Positions 17,289 to 26,201 of a stretch of 64,000 nt of DNA are shown in pieces; position 1 is the first letter of the stretch; each line of letters starts with the position of its first letter. A program made the position numbers and the translations under genes. The DNA is from an uncultured Polaribacter sp. (GTDB lineage: Bacteria; Bacteroidota; Bacteroidia; Flavobacteriales; Flavobacteriaceae): NCBI GenBank assembly GCA_947497755.1, contig CANMHT010000004.1, positions 145,589 to 209,588 of the forward strand, given 5' to 3'. Under the pieces are notes generated by a model. That model ran no database searches and was not told the DNA's origin. It saw nothing but the letters and a program-made list of their open reading frames with translations.

Positions 17289-18836
17289 ATGAGAAAAATA
17301 GAAATTTTATGGGTAGATGATGAAATAGATATCTTAAAACCTCATATTCTGTTTTTAGAAAAGAAAAACTACAATGTTACTAAATGTACTAATGGAGCGG
17401 ATGCTATTGATTTGGTAGATGAGCACAATTTTGACATTGTTTTTTTAGATGAAAATATGCCGGGAATTACTGGCTTAGAAACCTTATCAGAAATCAAGCA
17501 AAAACATTCCAATCTTCCTATTGTAATGATTACTAAAAGTGAAGAAGAATATATTATGGAAGAAGCGATTGGTTCTAAAATTGCCGATTACTTGATAAAA
17601 CCTGTAAATCCAAATCAAATATTACTAAGCTTAAAGAAAAACTTAGATCATTCTAAATTGGTTTCAGAAAAAACAACTTCTAATTACCAACAGGAATTTA
17701 GAAAAATTGCAATGGATTTAGCCATGGTAAATTCTTATAAAGAATGGATAGATATTTATAAGAAATTGGTGCATTGGGAACTGGAATTGGAACATATTAA
17801 TGATACTGGAATGTTGGGCATTTTAGAAAGTCAGAAAAATGAAGCCAACAACCTATTTTTTAAATTTATAAAAAAGAATTACCAAGATTTTTTAACGGCT
17901 GATGAAAAACCTACCTTTTCTCATACTTTATTAAAAGACTATGTTTTTCCTGAAGTTGCCAATAGCAATGGCGTTCTTTTGGTTGTAATAGATAATTTAC
18001 GTTTAGATCAGTTTCGTATTTTAGAACCTTATATAAATAACCATTATAAAAAGGAAAACGAGCACTCCTACTTTAGCATTTTACCAACGGCAACCCAATA
18101 TGCTCGTAATGCTATTTTCTCTGGATTGATGCCTTCTGAAATGGAAAAGATGTATCCAAATTATTGGAAAAACGATACTGATGATGGTGGTAAAAATTTA
18201 TTTGAAAACGAATTCTTAACGACTCAAATTAATCGATTAAGTTTAGACATTAAACATGAATATTATAAAATTACTACCTTAAAAAATGGTAAGGATTTAG
18301 CAGATAATTACAATGCTACCAAACAAAATGATTTGACTGTGGTTGTTTATAATTTTGTAGATATGTTATCGCATGCGAAAACAGAAATGGAAGTAATCAA
18401 AGAATTGGCTGGAGATGACAAAGCATATCGTTCGTTGACAGAAAGCTGGTTTCGAAACTCACCCTTGTTAGAAATTATACAAAAGGCACAAAAATTAGGG
18501 CAAACCTTAGTTATTACTACAGATCACGGGACCATTAATTGTAAAAATCCAAGTAAAGTAATTGGAGACAGAAATACCAGTTTAAACTTACGCTATAAAA
18601 CTGGTAGAAGTCTTACTTATAATGACAAAGATGTATATGCAGTACGAAACCCAAAAGATATTTTTTTACCGAGTTCTTCGATGAACAGTTCGTTTATTTT
18701 TGCAAAAGAAGATTTGTTTTTGGCCTATCAAAACAATTACAACCACTATGTAAAATATTATAAAAACACCTACCAACATGGCGGTATTTCTTTAGAAGAA
18801 ATGATTATTCCGTGTGCCATATATAAAGCGAAGTAA
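17289..18836 (+). CDS. porX: PorX, type IX secretion response regulator with PglZ domain
   Basis: A 515-residue two-domain regulator. Residues 1-125 are a receiver with D10-D11 and phosphoacceptor Asp54 in V-F-L-D-E-N-M-P-G and the Lys in Y-L-I-K-P-V. A helical linker follows. From about residue 215 comes an alkaline-phosphatase-like PglZ domain with I-D-N-L-R-L-D-Q, T-A-T-Q-Y-A-R-N-A-I and T-T-D-H-G-T. This architecture is that of PorX, which with the sensor PorY and sigma factor SigP controls type IX secretion genes in Porphyromonas and flavobacteria; PorX phosphodiesterase activity has been reported. No porY or sigP is adjacent here. It is divergent from the HD gene and ends in its own terminator. 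Confidence 0.92.
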   Translation: MRKIEILWVDDEIDILKPHILFLEKKNYNVTKCTNGADAIDLVDEHNFDIVFLDENMPGITGLETLSEIKQKHSNLPIVMITKSEEEYIMEEAIGSKIADYLIKPVNPNQILLSLKKNLDHSKLVSEKTTSNYQQEFRKIAMDLAMVNSYKEWIDIYKKLVHWELELEHINDTGMLGILESQKNEANNLFFKFIKKNYQDFLTADEKPTFSHTLLKDYVFPEVANSNGVLLVVIDNLRLDQFRILEPYINNHYKKENEHSYFSILPTATQYARNAIFSGLMPSEMEKMYPNYWKNDTDDGGKNLFENEFLTTQINRLSLDIKHEYYKITTLKNGKDLADNYNATKQNDLTVVVYNFVDMLSHAKTEMEVIKELAGDDKAYRSLTESWFRNSPLLEIIQKAQKLGQTLVITTDHGTINCKNPSKVIGDRNTSLNLRYKTGRSLTYNDKDVYAVRNPKDIFLPSSSMNSSFIFAKEDLFLAYQNNYNHYVKYYKNTYQHGGISLEEMIIPCAIYKAK

Positions 18837-18860
18837 ACTTGCTTACTATACCTATAAAAT

Positions 18861-18893
18861 AAAAACTACTTTAATTTCTTAAAGTAGTTTTTT
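18861..18893 (+). terminator. Intrinsic terminator of porX
   Basis: Perfect stem AAAAACTACTTT / AAAGTAGTTTTT around an 8-base loop, followed by further T. It begins 25 bases past the porX stop. Confidence 0.85.
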
Positions 18894-18925
18894 TATGTTA
18901 GTATCTAATTATTACTCCTAGATAA

Positions 18926-18947
18926 CCACACGAAAGAATTCGTGCGG
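18926..18947. repeat. Small GC-rich palindrome at the island edge
   Basis: CCACACGAA and TTCGTGCGG pair with one mismatch around AGAA, in an otherwise AT-rich gap. There is no T-run, so it is not a classic terminator. It sits 33 bases past the end of the next minus-strand gene and may be a REP-type or island-boundary element. Confidence 0.3.
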
Positions 18948-18979
18948 GAACGGGATTATTTTACTACATTACCCCAATA

Positions 18980-19300
18980 CTAATCTACTATATTATCGTC
19001 TAATTTTACTATTTCTTTTTTAATAAAATAATTTTTCATCTCATTAAATTCTTCAAATTGAATATAATTAAACTTCATAAAATAATTTTTAGATAAGAAA
19101 TCTATTAAATTCTTTTTAATTTCTTTTGGTAAAAAAGAACCTTCTTTACAAAAACAAAAACCTTGATTTAAATTTCCTGAAACAGAAACCTTATTCTTTA
19201 TTGCAAAATCAATAAAAGAATCTATCAATTTTTCTTCATTTATTTCAATTTCTTTTTTAATTAATTTAAAACATAATTCTTTCATCTTCTTAATTTCCAT
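18980..19300 (-). CDS. Small protein resembling the YggL (DUF469) family
   Basis: A 106-residue cytosolic protein, Lys- and Glu-rich, no signal or membrane segment. Pattern by eye: C-F-K-L near the start, then D-S-F-I-D-F-A-I-K-N-K-V-S-V-S-G-N, then F-C-F-C-K-E-G-S-F-L-P-K-E-I-K-K-N-L-I-D-F-L. This order (beta strand, helix ending in 'FI-F---N', Gly-bearing loop, strand, helix) recalls YggL, a 50S ribosome-associated family, but no alignment could be run. It starts with ATG at 19300, 30 bases after one copy of the 120-bp repeat. Its Lys/Ile-rich, AT-rich codon use resembles the other island genes more than the housekeeping neighbours. It could instead be a small immunity-type protein. Confidence 0.5.
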   Translation of the reverse strand: MEIKKMKELCFKLIKKEIEINEEKLIDSFIDFAIKNKVSVSGNLNQGFCFCKEGSFLPKEIKKNLIDFLSKNYFMKFNYIQFEEFNEMKNYFIKKEIVKLDDNIVD

Positions 19301-19330
19301 TTATCCATTTTTGTATTTTACTTCTTACAC

Positions 19331-19450
19331 CCGATTGCGCGGATTTGTAATCCGTGCAAATACACAAATACATGTAATCTAAAATTGTTCTATAATAAGC
19401 TTCTCTTTATTCTTTCAATTTGAATTTTTCAGCTCACAATTTTTGTTTTT
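19331..19450 (-). repeat. 120-bp diverged direct repeat, copy 1
   Basis: Matches copy 2 at 20207-20327 along its whole length with scattered differences; a 17-base stretch (TGCAAATACACAAATAC) and a 15-base stretch (ACAATTTTTGTTTTT) are identical. It carries a palindrome, CGGATT-TGT-AATCCG, at the end nearest the gene. It lies immediately upstream of the gene that starts at 19300. Confidence 0.8.
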
Positions 19451-19481
19451 TGAAGTTGTTATTCTTGATAAATACTCTTGT

Positions 19482-19682
19482 TTAAATAAGTCCTAATGCT
19501 TCAAATATTTTATATATTATTACAATAATACTTCCAAAAATCACCCCTAAATTTCGTACAAAAATACTCCAATCAATTAAACTTTTTGATTTTTGATATT
19601 CATTATAATCTTTTCGAATATTAAAGGCACAATAAATCCCAAAAAGTATAAATAATAATATTACAATATCAAATTTTTCCAT
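19482..19682 (-). CDS. Small two-helix membrane protein
   Basis: A 66-residue protein from ATG 19682, or 72 residues from a TTG at 19700. Two hydrophobic helices, about residues 5-20 and 42-62, are separated by a charged loop (R-K-D-Y-N-E-Y-Q-K-S-K-S). No family is recognised. It begins 20 bases (or 2 bases from the TTG) after the stop of the frameshifted gene upstream, so the two are likely co-transcribed. Island gene of unknown role. Confidence 0.5.
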   Translation of the reverse strand: MEKFDIVILLFILFGIYCAFNIRKDYNEYQKSKSLIDWSIFVRNLGVIFGSIIVIIYKIFEALGLI

Positions 19683-19702
19683 TTTGCTAATATTCTTCAA
19701 AA

Positions 19703-20162
19703 TTATAAACTATCATTATCAGATTGACTCATTTTTAAGTATTGATATAGTTTGGGAAAATATGTTTCCGCACTTTGTCCTTTATAGCTATCAATATCAG
19801 TTCTTGAAACACCAATAATTAACATATACTGACATTTAAATTTTTCTATTTTTTTTTAATTTCTTTACAATCGAAATAAACTCCTCTTCTCCAATATAAT
19901 CCACCATCTGTATAAAAACACTAGAATTTTCAACTACTAATTTTTCTGAAAGTTCAATCCTCAAAAACTTCTTAAGTAAAATAGTAGTTTTTTCTTCTAA
20001 AAATTTATTGACTACTTGACAATAAGTTTTATTGTTTTCTTGCAATAACTTTTTATTAACCAATATTAATTTGTTATTGCCGCAATAATTTACCTTATTT
20101 AATGGATAAATTAAATAGATAATTATGAGTATTCGTATTATATATCTAAAATACTTCATCAT
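19703..20162 (-). pseudogene. Small exported/anchored protein broken by a frameshift in an A9 tract
   Basis: From ATG 20162 the frame encodes an N-terminal membrane or signal helix (M-M-K-Y-F-R-Y-I-I-R-I-L-I-I-I-Y) and about 108 residues, stopping at 19836. Just before that stop is a run of nine A (minus strand, 19849-19857). With eight A, the reading continues smoothly as K-K-I-E-K-F-K-C-Q-Y-M-L-I-I-G-V-S-R-T-D-I-D-S-Y-K and on to a stop at 19703, which ends just ahead of the next gene. The two parts read like one protein of about 152 residues. Causes could be a real mutation, sequencing error in the homopolymer, or transcriptional slippage. No family recognised. Confidence 0.6.
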
Positions 20163-20206
20163 ACTATTTATCAATTATTGTTGGTTTAACATCATGTAAA
20201 ATAAAT

Positions 20207-20327
20207 CCGATTACTCAGATTTACAATCCATGCAAATACACAAATACAAGCAATCTAAAGTTCTTGTAAAGTAAACCTCTTTTTATATTTTTAATTTGAA
20301 TTATGTAGCTTACAATTTTTGTTTTTA
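20207..20327 (-). repeat. 120-bp diverged direct repeat, copy 2
   Basis: Second copy of the element at 19331-19450, 876 bp away and in the same orientation. It lies 45 bases upstream of the ATG of the frameshifted gene. Both copies contain TGTATTTG, one base from the TAnnTTTG promoter consensus, so they may be duplicated promoter-leader regions. Confidence 0.8.
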
Positions 20328-20423
20328 AAAATATATAATTTATCAATAAAAAAGATGTTTATTCAACTTTTTAACAACTCAAAAATTAAAAAAATGTTTC
20401 TGAATATTTTTTCCAAAACATTA

Positions 20424-20431
20424 TATCTTTG
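20424..20431 (+). promoter_or_regulatory. TAnnTTTG -7 element directly before tsaE
   Basis: TATCTTTG ends 5 bases before the tsaE ATG at 20437, so the transcript would start at or next to the start codon (leaderless). Confidence 0.5.
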
Positions 20432-20436
20432 TTTTT

Positions 20437-20844
20437 ATGAACAGAAACTATTCAATTAGCGAACTCAATTCAGTTGCCAAAGAAATCATTGCTACTGCTA
20501 AAAACAACATTTTATTGTTTTATGGAGCAATGGGAGCAGGAAAAACTACTTTAATCAAAGAACTATGTAAAGAGTTAGGTACAGAAGATGTAGCAAACTC
20601 TCCTACTTTTTCTTTGGTAAACGAATACCATACTTCAAAAAATGAAATTGTTTATCATTTTGATTTTTATAGAATTGAAGATGAAAACGAAGCTTTAGAC
20701 ATCGGAATTGAAGATTATTTTTACAGCAATGCTTGGTGTTTAATTGAATGGCCTCAGAATATCGAAAATTTATTACCTTTAGAGTCAACAGAAATTCATA
20801 TTTCTGTTTTAGAAGATGGTCAACGTAACATTCAACTTAAATAA
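20437..20844 (+). CDS. tsaE: tRNA threonylcarbamoyl-A modification ATPase TsaE
   Basis: A 135-residue P-loop protein needed, with TsaB, TsaC and TsaD, for threonylcarbamoyl-adenosine at position 37 of ANN-decoding tRNAs. The Walker A motif G-A-M-G-A-G-K-T-T is at residues 30-38, followed by family motifs S-P-T-F-S-L-V-N-E-Y, H-F-D-F-Y-R and C-L-I-E-W-P. The length is typical. It is followed after 6 bases by alanine dehydrogenase, so the two share a message. A promoter element almost touches its ATG. Confidence 0.94.
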   Translation: MNRNYSISELNSVAKEIIATAKNNILLFYGAMGAGKTTLIKELCKELGTEDVANSPTFSLVNEYHTSKNEIVYHFDFYRIEDENEALDIGIEDYFYSNAWCLIEWPQNIENLLPLESTEIHISVLEDGQRNIQLK

Positions 20845-20850
20845 TTTTAT

Positions 20851-22047
20851 ATGAGCCAATACTCTCCATTTAGCAAAGAAGAATTGATGCCGCAAGAAGA
20901 AATGCTTGAAATTAAAAAGCAAAAAGGAGAATTGTTTATTGGTTTACCTAAAGAGACTCATTTTGAAGAAAAACGCGTTTGTTTAACTCCAGATGCGGTG
21001 GCTGCATTAACTGCCCATGGCCATCGAATTGTAATTGAAACTGGTGCTGGAGAAGCTGCTAAATTTAGTGATAAAGAATATGCCGATGCTGGTGCAAAAG
21101 TATCATATAATGTAGAAGAAGCTTTTGGATGTAATATTATCTTAAAAGTAGCACCACCAACTTTAAAAGAAATTGAGTATATCAAACCTCAAAGTATTTT
21201 ACTTTCATCTTTACAACTTAAAACTCAAACAAAAAGTTATTTTGAAGCACTTGCCAAAAAGAGAATTACCGCAGTAGCTTTTGACTATATCAAAGACGAA
21301 CATGGTGTATATCCTATTGTAAAATCTTTAAGTGAAATTGCTGGTACTGCTTCTGTTTTAATTGCTGCCGAATTGTTAAGTAATTGCAATAATGGAAATG
21401 GATTACTATTAGGTAATATTGGCGGAGTTCCTCCTACAGATGTTGTTATTATTGGTGCTGGTACTGTAGGTGAATTTGCCGCTCGTTCTGCTTTAGGTTT
21501 AGGTGCTAGAGTAAAAGTATTTGACAATTCAATTACTAAACTTAGAAAATTACAACATTGCTTAAATGCACCAATTTATACATCAACCATACAACCCAAA
21601 ACATTGCTAAAAGCCTTGATGCGTTGTGATATTGCTATTGGTGCGTTACGAGGAAAAAATCGCTCTCCAATTATGGTAACAGAAACCATGGTAGAGCAAA
21701 TGAAAGATGGTGCTTTAATTGTTGATGTAAGTATTGATAGAGGTGGTTGCTTTGAAACCTCTAAAGTAACAACTCATAGCAATCCAACATTTGATGCACA
21801 TGGTGTAAGACATTATTGCGTTCCAAATATCCCATCAAGATATGCGAGAACTGCTTCTGTATCAATTAGTAATATTTTTACTCCGTATTTATTAGACATC
21901 GCTGAAGAAGGTGGATTTGAAAATGCTGCAAGATTTGACCAAAGTTTAAGAAAAGGTATGTATTTTTACCACGGAATTTTAACTAGTAAAACTGTTGCTG
22001 ATTGGTTTAATTTACCATTTAGAGATATTAATTTATTAATTATATAA
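20851..22047 (+). CDS. ald: Alanine dehydrogenase
   Basis: A 398-residue enzyme of the alanine dehydrogenase/PNT family that interconverts alanine and pyruvate plus ammonia with NAD. N-terminal domain motif G-L-P-K-E-T-H-F-E-E-K-R-V, a central Rossmann motif V-V-I-I-G-A-G-T-V-G-E-F-A-A near residue 200, and the later D-V-S-I-D-R-G-G-C-F-E-T-S and H-Y-C-V-P-N-I-P motifs are present. About 20 extra residues precede the usual start, as in other Bacteroidota members. It is the second gene after tsaE. Confidence 0.9.
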   Translation: MSQYSPFSKEELMPQEEMLEIKKQKGELFIGLPKETHFEEKRVCLTPDAVAALTAHGHRIVIETGAGEAAKFSDKEYADAGAKVSYNVEEAFGCNIILKVAPPTLKEIEYIKPQSILLSSLQLKTQTKSYFEALAKKRITAVAFDYIKDEHGVYPIVKSLSEIAGTASVLIAAELLSNCNNGNGLLLGNIGGVPPTDVVIIGAGTVGEFAARSALGLGARVKVFDNSITKLRKLQHCLNAPIYTSTIQPKTLLKALMRCDIAIGALRGKNRSPIMVTETMVEQMKDGALIVDVSIDRGGCFETSKVTTHSNPTFDAHGVRHYCVPNIPSRYARTASVSISNIFTPYLLDIAEEGGFENAARFDQSLRKGMYFYHGILTSKTVADWFNLPFRDINLLII

Positions 22048-22082
22048 GTTCTATTTGCCCCATTAACACTAATACCACTTAA

Positions 22083-25000
22083 ATGAAATTTATAAAAATT
22101 TTATTGAGTATTGTTTGTTATGCTCTAGCGTTTACCATGCATAGTCAAACAATCACTGTTGATGATACCAGAAACCCGAACGATTTAGTAAATCTTTTAG
22201 TAGGAAATTCTTGTTCTACTATTTCAAATATTCAGCTTTCCTCCAATCAATCTGTAGCCTATTTTAATCAGAATGGTTCTGCATTTCCTATTCGAGAAGG
22301 AGTTGTTATTAGAAGTGGTATTGCCTCGCATACCCAAGGAAGCTATACAGGTACAAATATAAGTTCTGAAGTCAATAAGAATTCTGATGCTGACTTACAA
22401 CAATTAAGCAACAATTCTGGACAAACAAAAGAAATAACTGATGTTGCTTTTTTAGATTTTAATTTTATTCCTCCTTCAACAAATTTTAGTTTTAATTTTT
22501 TATTTGCTTCCAATGAATATGGTCAATGGCAATGTAGTTCTAGTGATGTTTTTGCCTTTATCTTAACCGATTTAGTTACTGGTGATAAAATAAATTTAGC
22601 GGTGGTTCCTACAAGTGGAAATCCTATTTCAATTAAAGAGATTAGAGACAATCAATACAATGCTTCTTGTAATTCTGTAAACCCAGAACTGTTTAGCACT
22701 TATAATGTAGATAATCCAGCTGCTTCTACCTTAAATATGAGAGGACATACTATTGTTATGAATGCATCAGCAACTATTAAACCTAATACCCCTTATAATA
22801 TTAAATTGGTTATTGGAGATTATGATGACTCTAGTTACGATTCAGCAGTATTTATTGAAGCTGGAAGCTTTGGAAATTTCGTAGATTTAGGTGATGACTT
22901 TTCTTTATGTTCAGGAGAAAACCCTACATTAGATTCTGGCTTTACGAATACCACAGATTATACTTATGAGTGGAGAAGAAACAATACTGTTATTGCTGGA
23001 GAAACTAGTCCTACATTAAATATCAATCAAGCTGGAACTTATGAAGTAGCTATTACAACAGTTGCCACAGGTTGTGTATTAACTGATGAAATTGTGGTTT
23101 CTGGAATTACTATTAATAATCCTCCTAACCTAACCTCTTGTAGTACTGGCGGTATTACTGGGTTTGACTTAACACAAAACAACAGTACAACTTTCGGCTT
23201 AGACCCAGCTATCTACAGTATTAATTATTATGCTTCCTTAGCAGATTTAAATAATAATTCTCCAATTGACCCTAGTTTGTTAACCAATTACCAAAGTGGT
23301 GGTGGACAAACTATTTATGGAAGAGTTTTCAATTCAAATTCTTCAGCTATATGTACACAAACATTTAATTTTGATCTTGTTTCTAATATACTTGTTGCTA
23401 CTAAGCCAACAGATATTATTGCATGTGAAGCAACTCCTATTGATTTGCCAGCTGAAGTAGAATCACAAATTTTAAATGGTTTAAATCCAACTGACCATAC
23501 TATTAGCTATTTTACTCGATTAATAGATGCTCAAAATAATTCAAACGCTATCTCTAACCCAAATCAGTATAATTTTCAAGCGGGAATTACTTCTTTTACA
23601 ATTTGGGCTCGACTTTCAGAAAATAGTGGTACAGAATGTACAGATATTACTGATTTTAATGTTACCGTAAACCCAAGACCTTTAGTAGATAACTTAAGAG
23701 ATGTTTTTGAATGTTCTACATATACACTACCCGCTTTAACTAATGGAAATTATTTTACTGGACCTGATGGTACTGGTACACAATTAAATGCAGGTGATAT
23801 TATTACAACTTCAACTGCTTTATATATATATAATTCTGAAAATGGTTGTTCTGCTGAATCTAGTTTTTTTATAAGCTTTAGTGATGAATTTGTTATTGAT
23901 ACAGAATATTGTGGTGAATTTATTGTTCCAGCTTCTGCTTTAGGTGAATTTTATACAGCTCCAAATGGTCCTACTGGAACCGGTAGTTTAATTTCCCCTG
24001 GTACAGTAATTACAAGCAATCAAAGCGTTTATTTTTATGAACAAAATTGTGTTGACAGAAGATTTGATATCATCATTCATCCACTACCTCTTGTAGATGA
24101 TTTACCAGATGTTACTACTTGTTTAAGCTATACTTTACCAACTTTAACAAACGGAAATTATTTTACTGAAGCTAATGGTTTAGGTACTGCATTAAATGCT
24201 GGAGATGTGATTTCAAGTACACAAAGAGTTTATATTTTTGATAGAAATGCCAATAATTGTACCAATGAGACTTCTTTTGAAGTAACCATTATTGATACTT
24301 CTCTTTTTATTGATCAATTAGCATGTGGTAGCTATACCATTCCAGCAACAACAGTTGGTAATTACTTTACGCAAGCAAATGGCGGCGGAACTATATTTAA
24401 TACTGGAGATGTTATCAATACTACACAAACAATCTATTTTTATGCGCCAACAAATAATGGTTGTGCAGATCATGTTCCTGTAAGAATTACAATTAACCCT
24501 CTTCCTCCTGTAGATACTTTACCTGATGTAACTACATGTATCGATGCTCCATATACTTTACCAGCTTTAACAGATGGGAATTATTTTACACAATCTGGTG
24601 GTTTAGGTACACAACTTAATGCTGGAGACTTAATCAATTCATCACAAAGAATATACATTTATAATCATGATGGAACTTGTCCTAATGAAACAAGTTTTCA
24701 AGTAGAAGTAAGACCATTACCTCCTTTAAATAGCTTTACTGATGTTTTTAGTTGTGGTGATTATACTTTACCAGCACTAACTAATGGTAGATATTATACA
24801 CAAGCAAATGCTCAAGGAACTGAACTTATGGCTGGACATGTTATTTCGACTACACAAACTATTTATGTATATAATGAGTATAGCGATTTAACTACTTGTG
24901 TTAATGAAGCTTTCTTTACAGTACATATTTCTAATGTAGAAGTAGACAAACCTGCAGATGTAAATGCTTGTGATAGCTATACGCTTCCTCCATTAACAAG

Positions 25001-26147
25001 TGGTAATTATTATACACAATCTGGTGGACTAGGAGTACAACTAAATGCTGGAGATATAATTACAAGCACACAAACACTATTCATTTATAGAGATAATGCA
25101 AGTAGGCATTTTTGTAGTGATGAACATCAATTTACCATTGATATTTCAACGACTCCTCAATTGCCAGTATATCCTGATGTAGAAAGTTGTGCCAGTTATA
25201 CATTACCAACACTGACTTTAGCAGGTAACGAGATTAATTATTACAGACAACCAAATAAAGTTGGATTAATTGATCCTTCTGAATATACCATTACAGATGT
25301 TGGTACGCAGACCATTTATGTACATGCCAATGCCATTGGAAATGAAAATTGTTCTGATGAAACTCAATTTGATTTAACCATACACCCATTATTAGATTTA
25401 CATATCCAAGGTGGAGTTATTTGTGTGGATTCACAAACTGGACAAACCTTAGATCCTTTTCTATTACAATCTGGATTAGATCCAACTATTTTTACTGTAA
25501 ACTGGTATTTTGGTGGGCAATTAGTAGGGACTGGTCCAAATCATTCAGCAACAAGAGCTGGTACTTATACAGTAGAAACGATTAAATTAACTCCAGATGT
25601 TGGTGCCGACTGTAATTACAACCCTACACAAGTTGAAGTAAGAGCATCGGTTCCTGAAGCGAAAATTACTTTCTTAACAGATTCTTTTACAGCACCTGCA
25701 AATATTAGAGTTGATTTTATAGAAAAAGGATTGGGTACTTATGAATATCGATTAAATAATGGGAATTATCAACAAAGTAATCTTTTTCACGATTTAGATT
25801 TTGGTGAACATACGGTATATATTAGAGATACTTCAGGTATTTGTAGTAATCCACTAATAATCAATTTTAAGGTAATCAATCACCCATACTTTTTTACTCC
25901 AAATAATGATAATGAAAATGAAACATGGAATATTCCAGATTTACAAAATCACCCTGAAGCAGAAATTAGTATTTACGATAGATATGGTAAGCTAATTACG
26001 GTTATTAAACCTTCTGGTAATGGCTGGAATGGAACTTACAATAACGGTTCTAAAGCACCTTCAACAGATTATTGGTTTACTGTAAAATTCTTATTCCAAG
26101 GAAAACTAACGACCTATTCAGCAAACTTTTCTTTAATAAGGAAATAA
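22083..26147 (+). CDS. Giant secreted repeat protein with type IX (gliding type B) C-terminus
   Basis: A 1354-residue protein with a signal peptide (M-K-F-I-K-I-L-L-S-I-V ... H-S-Q). Residues about 23-270 fit the 'choice-of-anchor L' domain (F-L-F-A-S-N-E-Y-G-Q-W-Q-C, V-I-G-D-Y-D-D-S-S-Y-D-S-A-V-F-I-E). Next come Ig-like units, then about eight repeats of roughly 75 residues between about 540 and 1110, each with C-x-x-Y-T-L-P-x-L-T-x-G-N-Y-F-T and L-N-A-G-D-x-I and one or two Cys. The last 90 residues (Y-F-F-T-P-N-N-D-N-E-N-E-T-W, I-Y-D-R-Y-G-K-L-I, G-W-N-G-T-Y-N-N-G) are the gliding-motility type B C-terminal sorting domain. It is probably a surface adhesin exported by type IX secretion. Confidence 0.85.
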   Translation: MKFIKILLSIVCYALAFTMHSQTITVDDTRNPNDLVNLLVGNSCSTISNIQLSSNQSVAYFNQNGSAFPIREGVVIRSGIASHTQGSYTGTNISSEVNKNSDADLQQLSNNSGQTKEITDVAFLDFNFIPPSTNFSFNFLFASNEYGQWQCSSSDVFAFILTDLVTGDKINLAVVPTSGNPISIKEIRDNQYNASCNSVNPELFSTYNVDNPAASTLNMRGHTIVMNASATIKPNTPYNIKLVIGDYDDSSYDSAVFIEAGSFGNFVDLGDDFSLCSGENPTLDSGFTNTTDYTYEWRRNNTVIAGETSPTLNINQAGTYEVAITTVATGCVLTDEIVVSGITINNPPNLTSCSTGGITGFDLTQNNSTTFGLDPAIYSINYYASLADLNNNSPIDPSLLTNYQSGGGQTIYGRVFNSNSSAICTQTFNFDLVSNILVATKPTDIIACEATPIDLPAEVESQILNGLNPTDHTISYFTRLIDAQNNSNAISNPNQYNFQAGITSFTIWARLSENSGTECTDITDFNVTVNPRPLVDNLRDVFECSTYTLPALTNGNYFTGPDGTGTQLNAGDIITTSTALYIYNSENGCSAESSFFISFSDEFVIDTEYCGEFIVPASALGEFYTAPNGPTGTGSLISPGTVITSNQSVYFYEQNCVDRRFDIIIHPLPLVDDLPDVTTCLSYTLPTLTNGNYFTEANGLGTALNAGDVISSTQRVYIFDRNANNCTNETSFEVTIIDTSLFIDQLACGSYTIPATTVGNYFTQANGGGTIFNTGDVINTTQTIYFYAPTNNGCADHVPVRITINPLPPVDTLPDVTTCIDAPYTLPALTDGNYFTQSGGLGTQLNAGDLINSSQRIYIYNHDGTCPNETSFQVEVRPLPPLNSFTDVFSCGDYTLPALTNGRYYTQANAQGTELMAGHVISTTQTIYVYNEYSDLTTCVNEAFFTVHISNVEVDKPADVNACDSYTLPPLTSGNYYTQSGGLGVQLNAGDIITSTQTLFIYRDNASRHFCSDEHQFTIDISTTPQLPVYPDVESCASYTLPTLTLAGNEINYYRQPNKVGLIDPSEYTITDVGTQTIYVHANAIGNENCSDETQFDLTIHPLLDLHIQGGVICVDSQTGQTLDPFLLQSGLDPTIFTVNWYFGGQLVGTGPNHSATRAGTYTVETIKLTPDVGADCNYNPTQVEVRASVPEAKITFLTDSFTAPANIRVDFIEKGLGTYEYRLNNGNYQQSNLFHDLDFGEHTVYIRDTSGICSNPLIINFKVINHPYFFTPNNDNENETWNIPDLQNHPEAEISIYDRYGKLITVIKPSGNGWNGTYNNGSKAPSTDYWFTVKFLFQGKLTTYSANFSLIRK

Positions 26148-26174
26148 TTATTAGATAGATTCAGAAAATACCGG

Positions 26175-26182
26175 TAATTTTG
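26175..26182 (+). promoter_or_regulatory. TAnnTTTG -7 element before the DUF4258-like gene
   Basis: TAATTTTG, 19 bases before the ATG at 26202. It suggests that this gene is transcribed apart from the giant secreted protein. Confidence 0.5.
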
Positions 26183-26201
26183 CGGCTATAATATTTTTAA
26201 T

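Noticed and set aside
20175..20436. Search for a small RNA or tRNA in the gap before tsaE
   Set aside because: Apart from the 120-bp repeat copy and the tsaE promoter element I see no tRNA-like fold or other structure.
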